Counted from the first letter of the stretch, positions 23,901-37,036 are shown. The stretch: 64,000 nt of DNA from Pseudovirgaria hyperparasitica (GCF_010093815.1 NW_022985577.1:109804-173803); one strand, 5' to 3'. The notes: generated by a model from the sequence alone, not told the origin. Made by a program: numbers and translations.

Positions 23901-25779
23901 TACTTCCTTACGATATAATAAGATTATATATAGTAACTTAAGTTCCGCGGGACGTAGCTCTATTCTAATCTTTAGCTAACTTATATATAGAGGCGTTAGA
24001 CGTGTTCCTAGCGGGATAGTTACCCTTCGAGGCTCTATTAGCCTATTAAACGCGTTAAGGCCTAGGTGGACGGCTAGAAGAAGTACCTACTATACGATTA
24101 CTCGTTCACGCTAGTCTAGATACCCTAATGGATTCCTAGGGACCTTTCGGTGGGCTTCGGAGTTATCTATAGGGTGTACTTTAACTCCCTTTCTTTTATA
24201 TATGGTAGCTATACTAAATCCCTTTGATACCCCGGAAGAATACCGTCTTTAGAGGCTGGTAGAGCCTACTATAAGCTATTCTATTATCGTGCCTTATTTA
24301 TGTACGAAGGTAGCGTACCTCGCCGCCGTAACTAGGGCGGCTAAGTTATCTTTTCTCGATAACTAAGTAATATTTTTAGGCCGGATTTTCTTAGAAAGTA
24401 ACTCTATATAACTTATTTCTATATCCGTATAAAAATATATCCTATCCCCTTCGTTAGTAGGTTTACTAGACTCTATTTAGTGCGGATTATTAGTTAAGGG
24501 TAGCCCTTAACTAATAATCCGGCTTAACTCCGGCTTCTAGTAATATACTCCGCTATATAGTTAGTCTCTAGCCACGGAGTTACCCTCCTTCTCTAAGACT
24601 AGAATATACTTATCCGGACTAGTTTCGAAGGTTATACGTTCTTATCTATATACGGAGTAGACTATTAAGAGTACTTATCTAGAGGCTAACCTCTACACCG
24701 TAAGTGAGGCCTACCTAGTATATAGCTCCCCTAGGATAAGGTCATAATTAAGTTCGCTATATATGAATATCGAAGTGGCTATAATAATCCGACCTATATA
24801 GATAGAGTATTACTATACTATTCCTATGAATAGAGTACTATACTAAGTAGCGCTAACTAAACTTAAGTTCTTTATATATGGTGGAAGCGAAGATATCGCT
24901 AGCCTAAGACGCCTTATAGTATCTAGTTAAATGCTATTTATCTACGCGCTACTATTAAATAGTACTATACTAGTCGCCCTTTTAGGACTAACTTCTACGG
25001 GGTACCTCGGACACTCGGCTACTAGCCTTACTATCCCTTCCTTAAGCTAATTAATATCTTATTATATAATGGCCGTCCCTATAGCATAGAGGGGTACTAA
25101 TATGTTAAGTTTATTTATCTCGGGAGCCATAGCATGGTCGTTTCTTCCTTTCTTCTCGGCTCTCTCCTCTCGAGCCTCGCGGATCTCTCTAGCTATAAAG
25201 TCGGGGGCGCCCTTCTCGAATACCGCACGACATAAGTTACTATTAAGGCTTAATAGTTTACTAATAGTAATATTTATGGTTATCCCTAGAACGCGCACTA
25301 GCCATGCTTTACTAGCTTCTATACTTAGCCGCTATCCCTTACGTAGATAGTTATTAAGCTTAACGCCTCGGATACGTGCCTTTTAACTAGGATTTAGGCT
25401 ATCCCCTTTATCCATCTTATTCTTAGACGCTATTAGCTCTTATTTAGACGTTCCCTAGTTACTACTCTTCTTACTATCCTCCTATTCCTTAATAATCCTT
25501 ATATACTACCCTTCACGCATTCCGCGGAGATAGGCGATCTTTCTTTCCTTAGTATAATTAGGTATACTCTTCGTAATCCCCCTTCTAGATATTACGAGCA
25601 TAGCGGGCTCTTCTAGGGCTATCTCCTTATGGATATATCTATTACTAGCTACGTTAAAGCGTTCGTGGAATTCTATATATCTATCTTTCTTACTCTCGGG
25701 CGACGTGACTTCTTCTTCCGAATTACTATCCGCTAAGGCCTAGTAGGGACCCTTCATAGGTTTTATACTAATACTATAT
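20967..25779 (-). pseudogene. pol of element C (protease/RT/RNase H/integrase), RIP-inactivated
   Basis: Continues in the same frame as gag and ends with a TAA at 20,969-20,967. Reverse transcriptase motifs include LINSVIEINRVTIRNAATPP, TNFFLGYDQILLVEH, LHGIILPQGATN and FLDNLGIKGP (start 23,348); the family motif is F-x-D-D, here with the second Asp changed to Asn by RIP. This is the Gypsy subtype with FxDD and GIKGP seen in many fungi. RNase H remnants follow at ~22,900-22,500 and integrase with a C-terminal tail at ~22,000-21,000. The last 64 residues (21,161-20,967) are still open. A palindrome with an in-frame TAA sits at 24,483-24,521, between the N-terminal part and RT. Confidence 0.85.
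24483..24521. repeat. 31-nt palindrome, copy 2 (inside gag-pol of element C), arms extended to 18 bp
   Basis: Arm CGGATTATTAGTTAAGGG, centre TAG, then the exact reverse complement, 39 nt in all. The frame is the same on both sides, but every frame through the palindrome meets a stop; in the gag-pol frame it is TAA within the stem. Confidence 0.95.
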
Positions 25780-27266
25780 ACCGACACTCTCTATGAAGCG
25801 TTAATGTTTACTACGGACGTGGAAACCTTTACTCCCCCTCCGTACTAGCTTAGGCCGTTTTAAACCGTTACTATATAGTTCTAGATAGCTTATAGAGTAG
25901 CTTATGGCCCTACTAAGGAGGGTGGTAATGGGATTTCTTCTCTGTTCGCCCTAAAACGCCCTCGGAATACTCGTACCCCGTTAATATTTAGTAATCCGTC
26001 TCTAATGTATCCTACTATCTCCGGATATCTATATATTAGGTAATCTTCTCCGTACGTAATACATACGATCGGTCTTCGAGGCCTATCCTAGGCTATAACG
26101 CCTTCTTAGGAGTCTCGGGTAGAGACGTATTCTCTATTCTATGTATAATTCTATAGATAAACTTACGTTGGTTCTATAGGCATGCCTCGTACTTAGGGGT
26201 GTATTAAAAGATTTAGCCTTCGCGCCTACTAGTTAATAATAGCCGAAAGTAGCTTAGGTTCGTACTTCTTAAGGGATAGGAATAAGGGATTAGAGATAAA
26301 GTAGGACTTTATCTTAATTAACGTGAGGTCTAGTTTACTAAATCTCTCTACTATCTTGTTAAACTTATCCGATTCTAGCGCGACGTGTACTTCGACTAGA
26401 GAGAGGTAGCTAAATTTATTAGTTCTTCTTTCTTCATGTGACTACTCTTCTAAGCTAGTCTTCTTACTCCCTATCTTTGATTTATAGTATATGGCTATGG
26501 CTAGCTCTTATACGGCTAAGTACTTATTAATACGAGCTAGTTCCTTAAGTGCTCTAGCCTTTCGTAATACGAAGCTATAGATAATTACCTAGTTATAACT
26601 ATGTACTTCTATCGTGAGTTAACATTTCTCTATAGCCCGAGCCTTAAGACTATTAGGCAGCCCTTCTAGAAAGAGCTCTATTCGCGAATACGAGCTTAGA
26701 CTTTCTTTAGCCGTAAGTTTCTCCGTAATAATATAATACCAGGAGTAGTATATAGAGAGAGAGTAGGATGGGTCTACTTTAACTATTTCCATGTATTTTC
26801 GGATAAAGTAGATGGTACCTTCCTCGAGGGCGGAGTTAAATAGAGAGAATTCCTTTAATAATTCTTCACGTAGCGTGGCCTACTACTATTTCTAAAACCT
26901 ACTCATTCCTTTAATAGTAGGACGGAGATAGTCCTCGTAGTATGATGGTAGGGAGGTTATCTTCTTATTAGGCGGAACTTTATAGTTTATATATATGTCC
27001 TTATACTTCCGAAGGAAGGCCGTAATATTTATTCCTTTAAAGCGCTTAGGGGCTAGGGTAGATAGAGGTACTATCCTTCCTTATCGCGTAAATGCTACGA
27101 AGAAGTTAAGCATCTCTCTACGAGTTACTAGGTCGTTATTTTAAGCTCCTATCGCACTATTACTAGTAGTAGGTGTGCTAGTAGAGACGCTGGGGGTAAG
27201 GTTATTAGTTAAGGGATTACCTTGACTAAAGGTTAGCCCAATGCGTCTACCTATAATATCTATCAT
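25780..27266 (-). pseudogene. gag of element C, RIP-inactivated
   Basis: Starts at ATG 27,266 (MIDIIGRRIGLTFSQGN), followed by a Ser/Thr/Pro-rich stretch, a capsid-like segment (~26,950-26,500, with FLRKYKDIYI and SSYSRIELFLEGLP) and a relic of a zinc knuckle near 26,070 (CITYGEDYLIYRYPEI, with Cys and His positions partly changed to Tyr). The border to pol is set by eye. Confidence 0.7.
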
Positions 27267-27733
27267 CCCTTCTCCATGTTAATTAATCCCTTTATAAGGT
27301 AAACTATTACTATCGTCTTTATCGATATAAGGTTCACGGTATCCTACTTATGTTATTATCTTCATGTAAGGCGTTCCTAAAGTAGTATACTCGTGTAGCC
27401 GTGTTTATAAATGATAGCTATGGTAGTACTAAATAGGTTGTATTTATCGTTTTTGAACTCTTCTTTGCTACTTCATCTAGCCCTATTTTATATTCTATTC
27501 CCCTAAGATATTTTCGAGTCGTACTATCACCTATATTAGCATGCGTATACTTTTTACAGCTACTTTTAAGAGACTAGCCCCTAGCGACTCCGGACTCCCT
27601 GTTTTCCGGACTTATAGCTTCGATCTAGTAAGTCTAGACTACCTTATTAGGCACGCTATATACTTCCCCTAAGCTAGTTTCGGAGTCCTAATCTCCCCCT
27701 ATAAGTTTATAGTCCGGGTATAACCTCTAAAAT

Positions 27734-28106
27734 TATGGTAAGCTATCGCCACGTGTGTCCCTTTTTATAAATGGCTATGTTCTTAGTATAGTAGTCGCGA
27801 CGAACTCATAAGTATCTCTCCTAGGTATTATAAGTTCTCTTTAAACGCACGACTTCTTATTAGTTCTCTTTTACGATAGGACGGGTCTATATAATACTCT
27901 TAATTAATTCTTTAATAGCTAAGCCTAATAATTAATACCTATAGAGGCCCATGAACGTAAGGAAAGGTCGAATCGTCGAATATTAGTGATGGGGGAAGCG
28001 TGCCGAGTAGAATGACCGAGGAAAACGCCCTCCTTAAATATATAATGAAGCCATGTAATCGAGCTAGGGACATATACATGTAGGGCTGTAGAAGCGGCCT
28101 TCTATA
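27734..28106 (-). repeat. 5' LTR of element C
   Basis: 373 bp; starts TATGGTAAGC where the other copy has TGTGGTGAGC, and ends TTCTATA like it. CTAT follows at 28,107. Confidence 0.93.
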
Positions 28107-28244
28107 CTATTCTAGACTTTTCTATATTATTCTATTATAATATATTATATTATATATCTATAATAGTTATTTATATTTTCTTTATGTTTAGTAACTATAT
28201 ATTACTTAAATTATAGGGCTATCTTATAGAGTTTTCCTTATATA
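28107..28244 (-). mobile_element. Element A2, second part
   Basis: Continues A2 after the C insertion: 28,111-28,240 aligns with 40,355-40,485 of A, ending at the shared TATAGAGTTTTCCT. D begins at 28,245. Confidence 0.85.
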
Positions 28245-28472
28245 TATTAGGACTTAGCCTTAGGTATAATCTAATCCGTACGTACCGTAGCTAACATAGT
28301 TAGAAGATAGCGTGAAGGGCGGTAAATAGTTATATACTAGATAGATCGGCGTCCCTTTATATATATACTCTTAGATTTCTACTAAAAGGGTTTAGTAGTA
28401 ATTTATTCTATAAAAGAATATACCCTATTATTATATCTAACTATACTACTATCTAATAACCCTATTCTTATA
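28245..28472 (+). repeat. 5' LTR of element D
   Basis: 228 bp; less mutated than the right copy in its first 100 bp. Confidence 0.9.
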
Positions 28473-28629
28473 TTCGAATTACTCTCTATATAGTACTATA
28501 GTTAAAATAGTCTAACTAGAACCGAGAAGGTTAATATAATCTACTATAGAGATAAGTTATACTATATTAAATAATAGGGATCCTCTATAATTAGTATTAA
28601 TTCTAGCTATTTCTAACTAAGAAGTAGAG

Positions 28630-31600
28630 ATATTAGACTAAATCATGGAGCTTTTAGATAAAGAAATAGTAGATATACTAAGTAACTTCTAATAATATAA
28701 AGCCGGATAACAAGTTATAGTAAAGCTATATAAGATATTATAATAAACTATCGCTAAACTTTAGAAATACATTATAAATTAGATTTAAGAGATTTAAACC
28801 CTTAAAGAGTAGATAGAACGCGCGAAACTCCTTATAAAGAGATAAGAACTTAAGGAGTCTCTTAAAGAACTATACTAAATAATAGTAGATAGACGACTTT
28901 CTATACTAATTTAGGCGGAATTAGTTTACCTACTATTAGAGTTATAATAATCTACTATACTCCCGGCCGCTTTATTACCGATTTACTCTACTTCTTTTCT
29001 AGATATACTAAACTCTAAAGACCTAACTATATTTATAGAGAAGAACTAAAAGAAGTAGAAAGACTAGAAGAGAGACTATAAAAAGTACTTTCTTAATAAC
29101 TCTCTACTCTTTTCTACTAAAGTATAATATTTTCTATTTAGAGAATAATACCTAGACTTATAATTCTATAATTAATAGAATAGATAGAAGGAAGCGTAGC
29201 TACTATCTACGATAACCTAGGAATATTTAGCTATATTTATACTAAATACTCTTAGAATAGATAGAGAACGTAAAAGAAAGATACTATCTAAGTTAAGAAG
29301 CGTAGTATAATAACCGAACTAGACATCTACTTAACTACTATAATATCTATAAAACCTATAGAATAATATTCCTATACTATAGAAAAATATTTATATATTC
29401 TAGTTTTATAAAGTACTACTTCTATTAATCTACGAAAGACTAGAAATAGTATTATTAAGTTTTAACTATCTATATAAATTAGAGGAGAAAGCTAATAAAT
29501 ACTACTATATCCTTAAGGAACGCGGCTCTCTAGGTAAAACTAATAAACTCTATACGGGTTAGAAATGAGGTTAATTAAATACGTTTAATTAAGAGTAACC
29601 TTACTATAATTAGCGCTAGAAGAGTATAAATTAGAGTAGAAATATATTAAGAGAATACTAAAATAATTAAGATAGTACTTCTTAATATAGAAAAGGATAA
29701 GGTATAGACTTAAATATAACGCCTATTATAAAATAGTAGGATTATAGTATACTTTATTACTATAAGTATAGAGAAATAAGATATATTTTATCTAACTATA
29801 AGAATCTAAAAAAAGAATAGACTAGTATATAAGACCTAACCACGTTCTTAGCTAAATTATATATACTTAGAAGAAGCTATAGCGCCTTCTAGTAAGTAAA
29901 GACCTAATATTACTAAAAGTATTATTATCTATAGTAAATAGTAATAAAACTATATAGGCCCTTATAGATACTAGTATAGAAGATAATTATATTTCATCGA
30001 TTCTCGTAAAGAAGTATAGATTATTATATAATCTTAGTAAAGTTAGCTAAACTATTATAGTTAATAGATATAAAGTTAGAACTTTAGATAAAGCTATAAT
30101 AAATTATAAAGTTTATAACTTAAAGATAATAAAATAGTAGATATCTAATAAATTTATTATAGCTAATATTAGCTAATAGAATATAATTCTAGAAATACCT
30201 TAGCTTAGACGCCTAAATCTAATCCTTAATTTTTAGAAGGAGATATTAATATTCCGATAATACTATAGTAAATTATACTAGTAAGTTATAACTATTAGTA
30301 AGGAGATATAGAACCTTACTATATAGATCTAATTATTACTAATCTATCTTATATCCTTATTAATTATTAATAAAGATAAGAATAATAGTAATAATTAGAG
30401 TAAAAACACGCTATCTAACGTATATTTATAGTATACGGATATATTTTTAGTAGAAGATATATTACTTATCTCTAATCACGGGCTATATAAGCTAAAGATT
30501 AAGCTTAAAGAGGGAGTAGACGTCCCTTATAGTCTACTTTATCTACTTTTAAGACTAGAACTTAAAGTTGTTTATAAATATATTAAAGAATACCTTAGAA
30601 GAGACTAGATATATTATAGTATATTATTAGCTAGTATATCTATTCTCTTTATAAAGAAGAGAGATAGAAGTTTATATCTATACTTTAACTATTAGATACT
30701 AAATATAGTAACTAAGAAGAATTATTATCTATTACTACTAGTTAGTAAATCTTTAGACTAATTAATAAAGGTAAAGTACTTTATAAAGCTAAATTTATAA
30801 GATATATATTACTAGCTTTAAATTTATTACGGAGATAAGTAGAAAACCGCATTTTAGACTAGATATAGTTATTTTAAGTATACTATTATACCATTCAGGC
30901 TAATAAATACACTAGAAGCGTTTTAAGAATATATTAATACTATACTTATAGAATTACTTAATATAATTTATATAGTTTATCTTAATAATATACTAATTTA
31001 CTCTAATAGTATATAGAATTATAAAGAATATATAAAATCGGTACTAAATCGTCTAAGGTAGTATAAACTCTATATAAAATTATCTAAATACGAGTTTTAC
31101 TAATAAGAAGTTAGGTTTCTTAACTTTATTATAATATATAGCGGCCTAAAAATAGAGCTAGAGCGTATAAAGACTATTATAGAATAGCTAGAATCTACTA
31201 CTATATATTAAATTAGAATATTTATAGATTTTATAAACTATTATTATAAATTTATTATAGGCTTCTTATAAATTACGGCGCCGCTTAATAAACTTATAGA
31301 GAATAGTGGTAAAATCTCTATAGATAGATAAGTATAGCGTAAAGCTAAGTTAGTTAAGATATAGTTAATACTAGAAGCGTAAGATATATTCCGATTATTA
31401 AAGAATTACTTTATAACTATACTAATTCTTAGGTATTTTAATTCTAAGAAGTATATTTAGATTAAAACGAATATATTAGAATTTATAATTACTAGAATTA
31501 TTAGTTAACTATATAAAGATATAAAAGATAAGGTATAATAGTACCCGGTCGCCTTCTTTTTCTATAAAATAGTAGATATAAAGACGCGTTATAATACGTA

Positions 31601-33560
31601 TAACTAGAAACTACTTATAATTATTAAGAGCTTTAAGTAATAGTAATATTATTTAGAAGGTTCTATATATTAGATTAAATTATTATTAAATTATATAAAT
31701 CTATATTACTTTATATTAACTAAGGTCCTTAATTACTAATAAGTATATTAGACTAAGTAGATATTAATATTTAACTTTAAAATCTTATATAAAGCTAGAA
31801 GAGAGAATAAAGCTAATCCTCTATCGCGGCGTAAAGATTATAAGAAATCGTTATAGAATAACGTAGATAGTTAGTATAATTTAGACTATACTATACTTTA
31901 GATACTATAAGACTAGTTATCTAATAGAATACTAGAAGCTAGGATACTTTTAGTAATTCTCCGCGGGAATTAGAGCGGGTATTAAGTAATCTAAATAAAT
32001 ATCTAAGAAACTAAGAAAACCCTTAAAGACTTAATTAAATCTACCTAGAATTCCAATATATTAGTAAAGAAAGTTATAAGTATAAAAGGAAGCGCTATAG
32101 ATCTACTATAGTTATTAAGATAGAAATAATAATTAGACGCGATCTACTTCTAAGGCTAACTCTACGTACTAGAAGACGGCTTATAAATTAATATTTTAAG
32201 AGAATAGTATAATTATATATTAGTAGAATACTTTAGTATTATAAGAATAGTTAATTTAATCTAAAGAATATATAACTAGCTAGGTCTTTACAAATATATA
32301 AAGGACTATATGGAAATATATAATGTTTACTAGTATACAAAAGTATATAGATACTTACTATATAGTAAATTAAGGCTATTATCTATACTAAAGGAGGTAT
32401 AGAAGGAATTATTAATGGATTTTATTATAGATCTACCCCTAAGTAAGTATTCTAGGTATATTTATAATAGTTTACTTATAGTTCTAGATAGATTTATAAA
32501 GATATTATACTATATCTCTATAAGAAAGATAATCTAAGTACTAGATCTTATAGATATACTACTCTATAACGTAGTTCGGCTCTATAGTATACTAAATAGT
32601 ATAGTTTTAGATAGAGGTCTATAGATAATATCTAAATTTTAGAAGGACTTCTACTATATACTAGAAATTAAGTAGAAACTTAGTACTATATTCTATCTAT
32701 AAATAGATAGATTAATAGAGTAGTAGAATTAGATAGTTAAGGTATATTTATATATATATATTATAACTAGAAGTAGAATAACTAGATAAGGTTAGTCTAT
32801 ATTACGGAATTTATATATAATAATAGCTAATATATATTAATCTATATAAGTCCGTTTAAAGTAAACTTTAGTTAAAACTATAATATATAGTTCTTAGAGA
32901 CTTAGTTTAAAGTAGAATAACCTAATATTAAAGTAATAGAAATTACTATAGAACTATTCTAAATATAAAGAAGTATTATAAAGTTACTATAAGATACTAT
33001 AGATTATAGTAAATTATACGATAATAAGGGTAGAAAACCTATAATCTTTAATATTAGAGATAAAGTTTTACTAAATAGTAAGAATATTTATAGTATTAGA
33101 CTAAAGAAGAAGCTTAACTATATAATAATAGATCTATATAAGATTACTTATATAATTAATAACTAGATATATAAGTTAAAACTCCCTTCTATATTAAGGA
33201 TTTATAATATATTCTATATTTTACTTCTTAAGCTATTTTATATCTTATTATTACTAGATTATTCTAAATAGATACTATATAAAGTAGTTATATAAGAAGG
33301 TATAGATATCTATAAAGTTAAATAGATACTTAGCTAATAATATACTAAAGATAGTACGTAGCTATATAAAATTTATTAGAAAGAATATAATTCTAATAAA
33401 GATACTTAGAAACCTATAATAAATATTAGTAAAGTAGTAATATTAGTATATAAGTAGCGATTAGTAAAGGAAGCTATAGAATTATAGAGAATTATACTAA
33501 AGTATAGTAATTTAACGTTTTTTAGTATAGTTTAATACTAAGAATAGCTATCTAAAAGGA
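28630..33560 (+). pseudogene. gag-pol of element D, RIP-inactivated
   Basis: The frame, interrupted at former Gln/Trp codons, shows a gag with long charged helices (~28,630-29,600), a protease motif ALIDTSIEDNYISL (~29,958-30,000), a reverse transcriptase (~30,480-31,130: VPYSLLYLL, ISILFIKKRDRSLYLYF, KLNLQDIYYQLQI, FRLINTLEAFQEYIN, IYIVYLNNILIYSNS), RNase H (~31,200-31,830) and an integrase (~32,400-32,800: LMDFIIDLPLSKYS, IVLDRGLQIISKF, LSTIFYLQIDRLIEQQNQ). The RT catalytic YLDD is now YLNN. The order is Ty3/Gypsy. Confidence 0.85.
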
Positions 33561-33614
33561 AGAAGGTAAAAGAAATATAGATCTTTAAAATATTCTAAGG
33601 AATTAAGAAAACTT

Positions 33615-33666
33615 CCTTAGAAGGTTTAAACTTAGAACTCCCTTAGAAAGTTTAAACTTAGAACTT
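33615..33666. repeat. 26-bp tandem duplication downstream of D pol
   Basis: Two adjacent copies of a unit starting CCTTAGAAGGTTTAAACTTA, differing at about two bases, in the untranslated 3' part of D. Confidence 0.85.
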
Positions 33667-33715
33667 TAAAATTTAACTAAAAAATAGACTTAGAAAAAAT
33701 AATTTACTAAGAGAA

Positions 33716-34250
33716 ATGGATATTAAAAATTAGTATAGATTAGTATAGATTACTAAAGAGATTAAGAAGTTATTATTAAAGAAAGATAAAATTAAGAAAA
33801 CTAAAAGAAAATATAGAGATCTATATAGATCTATATAAACTTATACTAATCTATCTAAAAGAAGTAAGATTACTTTAAAATTAAAACTAAAAGCTAAAAA
33901 TACTAGATAAAAGAAATATGTTAGTACTAATTAATATAGATCTAAACTAATTAAGTTAGAGTAGAAGTAGAAGTACTAATTACTATAATAATTATATCTA
34001 ATTTCTTCTACTACTTCTTATTTAGTATAGTATAGAGCTTTATAATATAAGTCTCTAGCCTTTTATTCTAATACTATAAACCCTATATAGCGTGTCTTAT
34101 AGCTATAAACTTCTCTATAGAAATCTATAGAGTAGTAGAAACTAGAGTAGAGAGAGATAGACCGGTATAGATATACTAAGAATTATATAAATTAGTAAAA
34201 AGATTTAATAATCGGTATAGAACTATATACCTTTAGTATAGAAACTTCTA
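33716..34250 (+). pseudogene. Possible extra Lys/Glu-rich frame downstream of pol in element D
   Basis: From ATG 33,716 (MDIKNQYRLVQITKEIKKLL) a frame rich in Lys, Arg and helical residues can be followed for about 150 codons with only RIP-type stops. No domain is recognised. Random AT-rich sequence can look similar, so this is weak. Confidence 0.25.
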
Positions 34251-35402
34251 GATTAGAGCTATCTTCTCTAAATTTATAGCTCTTTAGTATATATAAGAAA
34301 GGAACCTTAGCCTTTTCTCTAGAACCTTTTCTAGAAATTTTAATATTACTAGTATATAGAAAGAAGTCCAAAGTAGTAGAGATTTTAGAACTATTATAGA
34401 GATTAATATATATTAGTAAGAATCTATAATAATTTAAGAAAAATAATATTACCTAGTAATTATAGTAATAATAGCTATAGTAGATTCCGCTAAATCTTTA
34501 TAGATTATATTAGAATTATACTTCTAGATATACTCCTTACTATATTTATATAAATTATAGAAAGTCTTTTCTAAGGCGTTATAATTAGTAGTACTATACT
34601 CCTTATTAGTAGGGGTTACTAGAGGCCTAGTAGTAATCTATATAAATATAAGTAAATCTATATAGAGTTCTTTAAACTTATTTAAATACCTATAAATAAT
34701 AACGCTTCTTAGTTATATAAGTACTATAAGTTATAGAATTAGTACTACTATAAGCGGTATATAATAGAAAGTAATAACTATAATAATATATAGCTAGATT
34801 ATTAGAGCCTAGCCTAGGTTAGAGTAGATTAATAGCTTTTAATATATTAGTAATATATACTAGATAAGGATTATTTAAAGATACTTATTTCTATACTAAT
34901 TACTTCTAAGCGTTAAGATTCTAAGAAACTATATTATAATTATTATAGATTTATATAGATTTTAGTATATTATTATTACTATTAGCTATATATACTATAA
35001 AAATTAGTAAACTATATAAAATTATAGTAAATTATAGTAAATCTATATAAATCTATATCTATAAGAATTAGATAATATATCTAATAATCTAAAAAACTCT
35101 ATAACGAGTTATAAAGTTTTTTAAGAAAAGAAATATTTCTAAGAAAAGATTTTAGTATAGATAGTATCTAGACTTATCTAATTATATTACGTAATATACT
35201 AGGCCTAATTAGATAATTCTACCTATATAAGAATTTAGAATAGATAAAATCTAGTTTATTAGAAAAATACTTATATAAATCTTAGATTAGCTAGTATCTA
35301 TATATATCTAAGATAAAGTATAGAGAATAACTAAGATCTTATAAGACTTAGAATAGAGATATCGAGATAGATAATAATCTAGGTTACTAAGGGTAGCTTT
35401 CT
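34251..35402. other. 3' untranslated part of element D
   Basis: RIP-mutated sequence between the possible extra frame and the purine tract; no recognisable feature. Confidence 0.5.
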
Positions 35403-35418
35403 AAAGAAAGGGGATAAT

Positions 35419-35646
35419 TATTAGAACTTAGCCTTAGATATAATCTAATCTATATATAACTTAGCTAATATAGTTAGAAGGTAGCGTAAAGGGTAGTAAA
35501 TAGTTATATACTAGATAGATCGGCGTCCCTTTATATATATACTCTTAGATTTCTACTAAAAGGGTTTAGTAGTAATTTATTCTATAATAGAATATACTCT
35601 ATTATTCTATCTAACTATAGTACTATCTAATAACTCTATTCTTATA
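35419..35646 (+). repeat. 3' LTR of element D
   Basis: 228 bp after the purine tract; differs from the left copy almost only by RIP-type transitions. Confidence 0.9.
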
Positions 35647-37036
35647 GTCGCTCTAGGTCCCTAAGAGGTATTCCTAGATACTATAGCTTTAATAATACTA
35701 GCTATATATAGTCTTTTAAGAGTATCTCTATCTAGTATATCTATACTCTTAATAGTTAAAGTATTAGATTATTATCTATATCTAGTTCTATAGTTCTACT
35801 ATAAGTAGTTCCCCTTTAGCTAAGAAGTCTTCTTATATAATTCTATAGATAAGAATAGAGTCTCTAAGCTCTACTATTATAGTAGAGTATTTTTTTAATT
35901 TTACCTTAATTCTCTATATATTTTTCTACTATACCTTTATAATCTTAATTCTAGGGTATTTCCGGTTATTAGATCTCTCTATTTACTTAATATTATTATC
36001 TCTAATAACTTAGCCCTAGATAGAGATAGTATATACCTATATCGGGTATATATTTACACGGATAGATATACTAGAAAAGATATTATTTATTATATTTAGG
36101 TTACGGGAGATAGTCTACTAGACTATATTAGTAGTAGTTATAAGTATTATATCTTCTAGAGTAAGTTTAGCTATAACTATATTTAACTATATTTCTTTCT
36201 ATTTATTAATTTTATTAATAATATTCTTTAGGGACGTCTACTAGACTTATATAAGTACTTTCTTATTCTAGATAGTAACTTATATACTATACGCTTCTCC
36301 CTTAGATATTCTTAGTATCTAGACTATCTTAGTTATACTATCTATTAGTATAGTAATCTATATCTATATACTAGAGTATTTATTCTAGGTAAGGCCTACT
36401 TAGATCTTTAATAGACTAGTCTTAATCTAGTCTAGTCTAGACTCTAGGTTTAACTCTAGTACTTATTTTACTTCTATAGTAAGTTCTTAGATATTCTAGA
36501 CTAGACTCTAGAAGATATTAAGAAGGGCGGTCTCTCCCTTCTTAATCTCCCTTTCTATATATACTATTTAGTATTCTATTTTATCTATAAGGGTATCCCC
36601 TAGTAGAGTCCCCTCTATTTTAGTTATCTATAGTATTTTATATTCTTAGTTATTCTTTATTTTCTAGATAGTAGTTTAGTTATCCTAGAATATACTACTA
36701 TATAGCTATTTCTACTATACTAGTAGTAGAGATATCCCTAGCAGAAGCTAGGGTATATTAGTATCTAAGGCCGCTATAATTATTAGTTAAGGGCTACCCT
36801 TAACTAATAAAGGGGGTTAGTATATTAGTATTTATTAGTAGTAGTCTATACTTACTACTCTAAAGAGTTTTTAGGTATAAGTATATAGTATCTCTATATA
36901 TTAGTACCGTTATATATTATACGCTATATATATATATATATTAGAAGTTATTATACTTAGTATACTCTATTAATTAATATCTATAGATTACTATATTGCC
37001 CTAAATTAACTAATTTTAGTTTCTTAGAGTATAGAA
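35647..37036 (-). mobile_element. LINE copy E-i: 5' fragment of a Tad1-like non-LTR retrotransposon
   Basis: Aligns with 45,120-46,505 of copy E-ii in the same orientation, so it holds the 5' UTR and most of ORF1 with the 5' end on the right. It is far more heavily RIP-mutated than E-ii; for example the ORF1 start context GCCATGG is GCTATAA here, so the ATG is lost. The rest of the LINE is missing; the fragment ends at the right LTR of D. A T-run (37,039-37,048) follows the 5' end. Confidence 0.8.
36780..36810. repeat. 31-nt palindrome, copy 3 (LINE E-i, 5' side)
   Basis: Both 14-bp arms intact, centre CTA. It survives although the surrounding fragment is strongly mutated; the arms hold no CpA or TpG. 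Confidence 0.95.

Larger units (their letters stand above)
16692..28106 (-). mobile_element. Element C: complete 11.4-kb Gypsy retrotransposon with an extra dioxygenase-like ORF
   Basis: Bounded by two 373-bp LTRs (16,692-17,064 and 27,734-28,106) and by CTAT at 16,688-16,691 and 28,107-28,110; the matching uninterrupted target is seen in element A near 40,348. The TSD is 4 bp, or 5 bp with one changed base. The minus-strand purine tract GGGCCGGGGAGG (17,067-17,078) lies next to the left LTR, so the element runs right to left. Gag-pol lies in one frame (27,266 to 20,967), followed by a third ORF (about 20,300 to 17,269). C keeps more GC and more CpA/TpG than its neighbours, so it was hit less by RIP and is the youngest large insertion here. 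It is nested in A2. Confidence 0.93.
28245..35646 (+). mobile_element. Element D: complete 7.4-kb Gypsy retrotransposon
   Basis: Two 228-bp LTRs (28,245-28,472 and 35,419-35,646) enclose gag-pol on the plus strand; the purine tract 35,403-35,418 (AAAGAAAGGGGATAAT) directly precedes the right LTR. LTRs begin TATTAG, from TG by RIP. RIP is near saturation in the interior. No matching target duplication is visible: the left flank is ATATA (element A2 sequence) and the right flank is GTCGC (LINE E-i sequence), so the junctions were probably rearranged after insertion. Confidence 0.9.

Noticed and set aside
25102-25350. 82-codon plus-strand frame in element C
   Set aside because: Antisense of the gag-pol frame of C, which is open on the minus strand over the same stretch.
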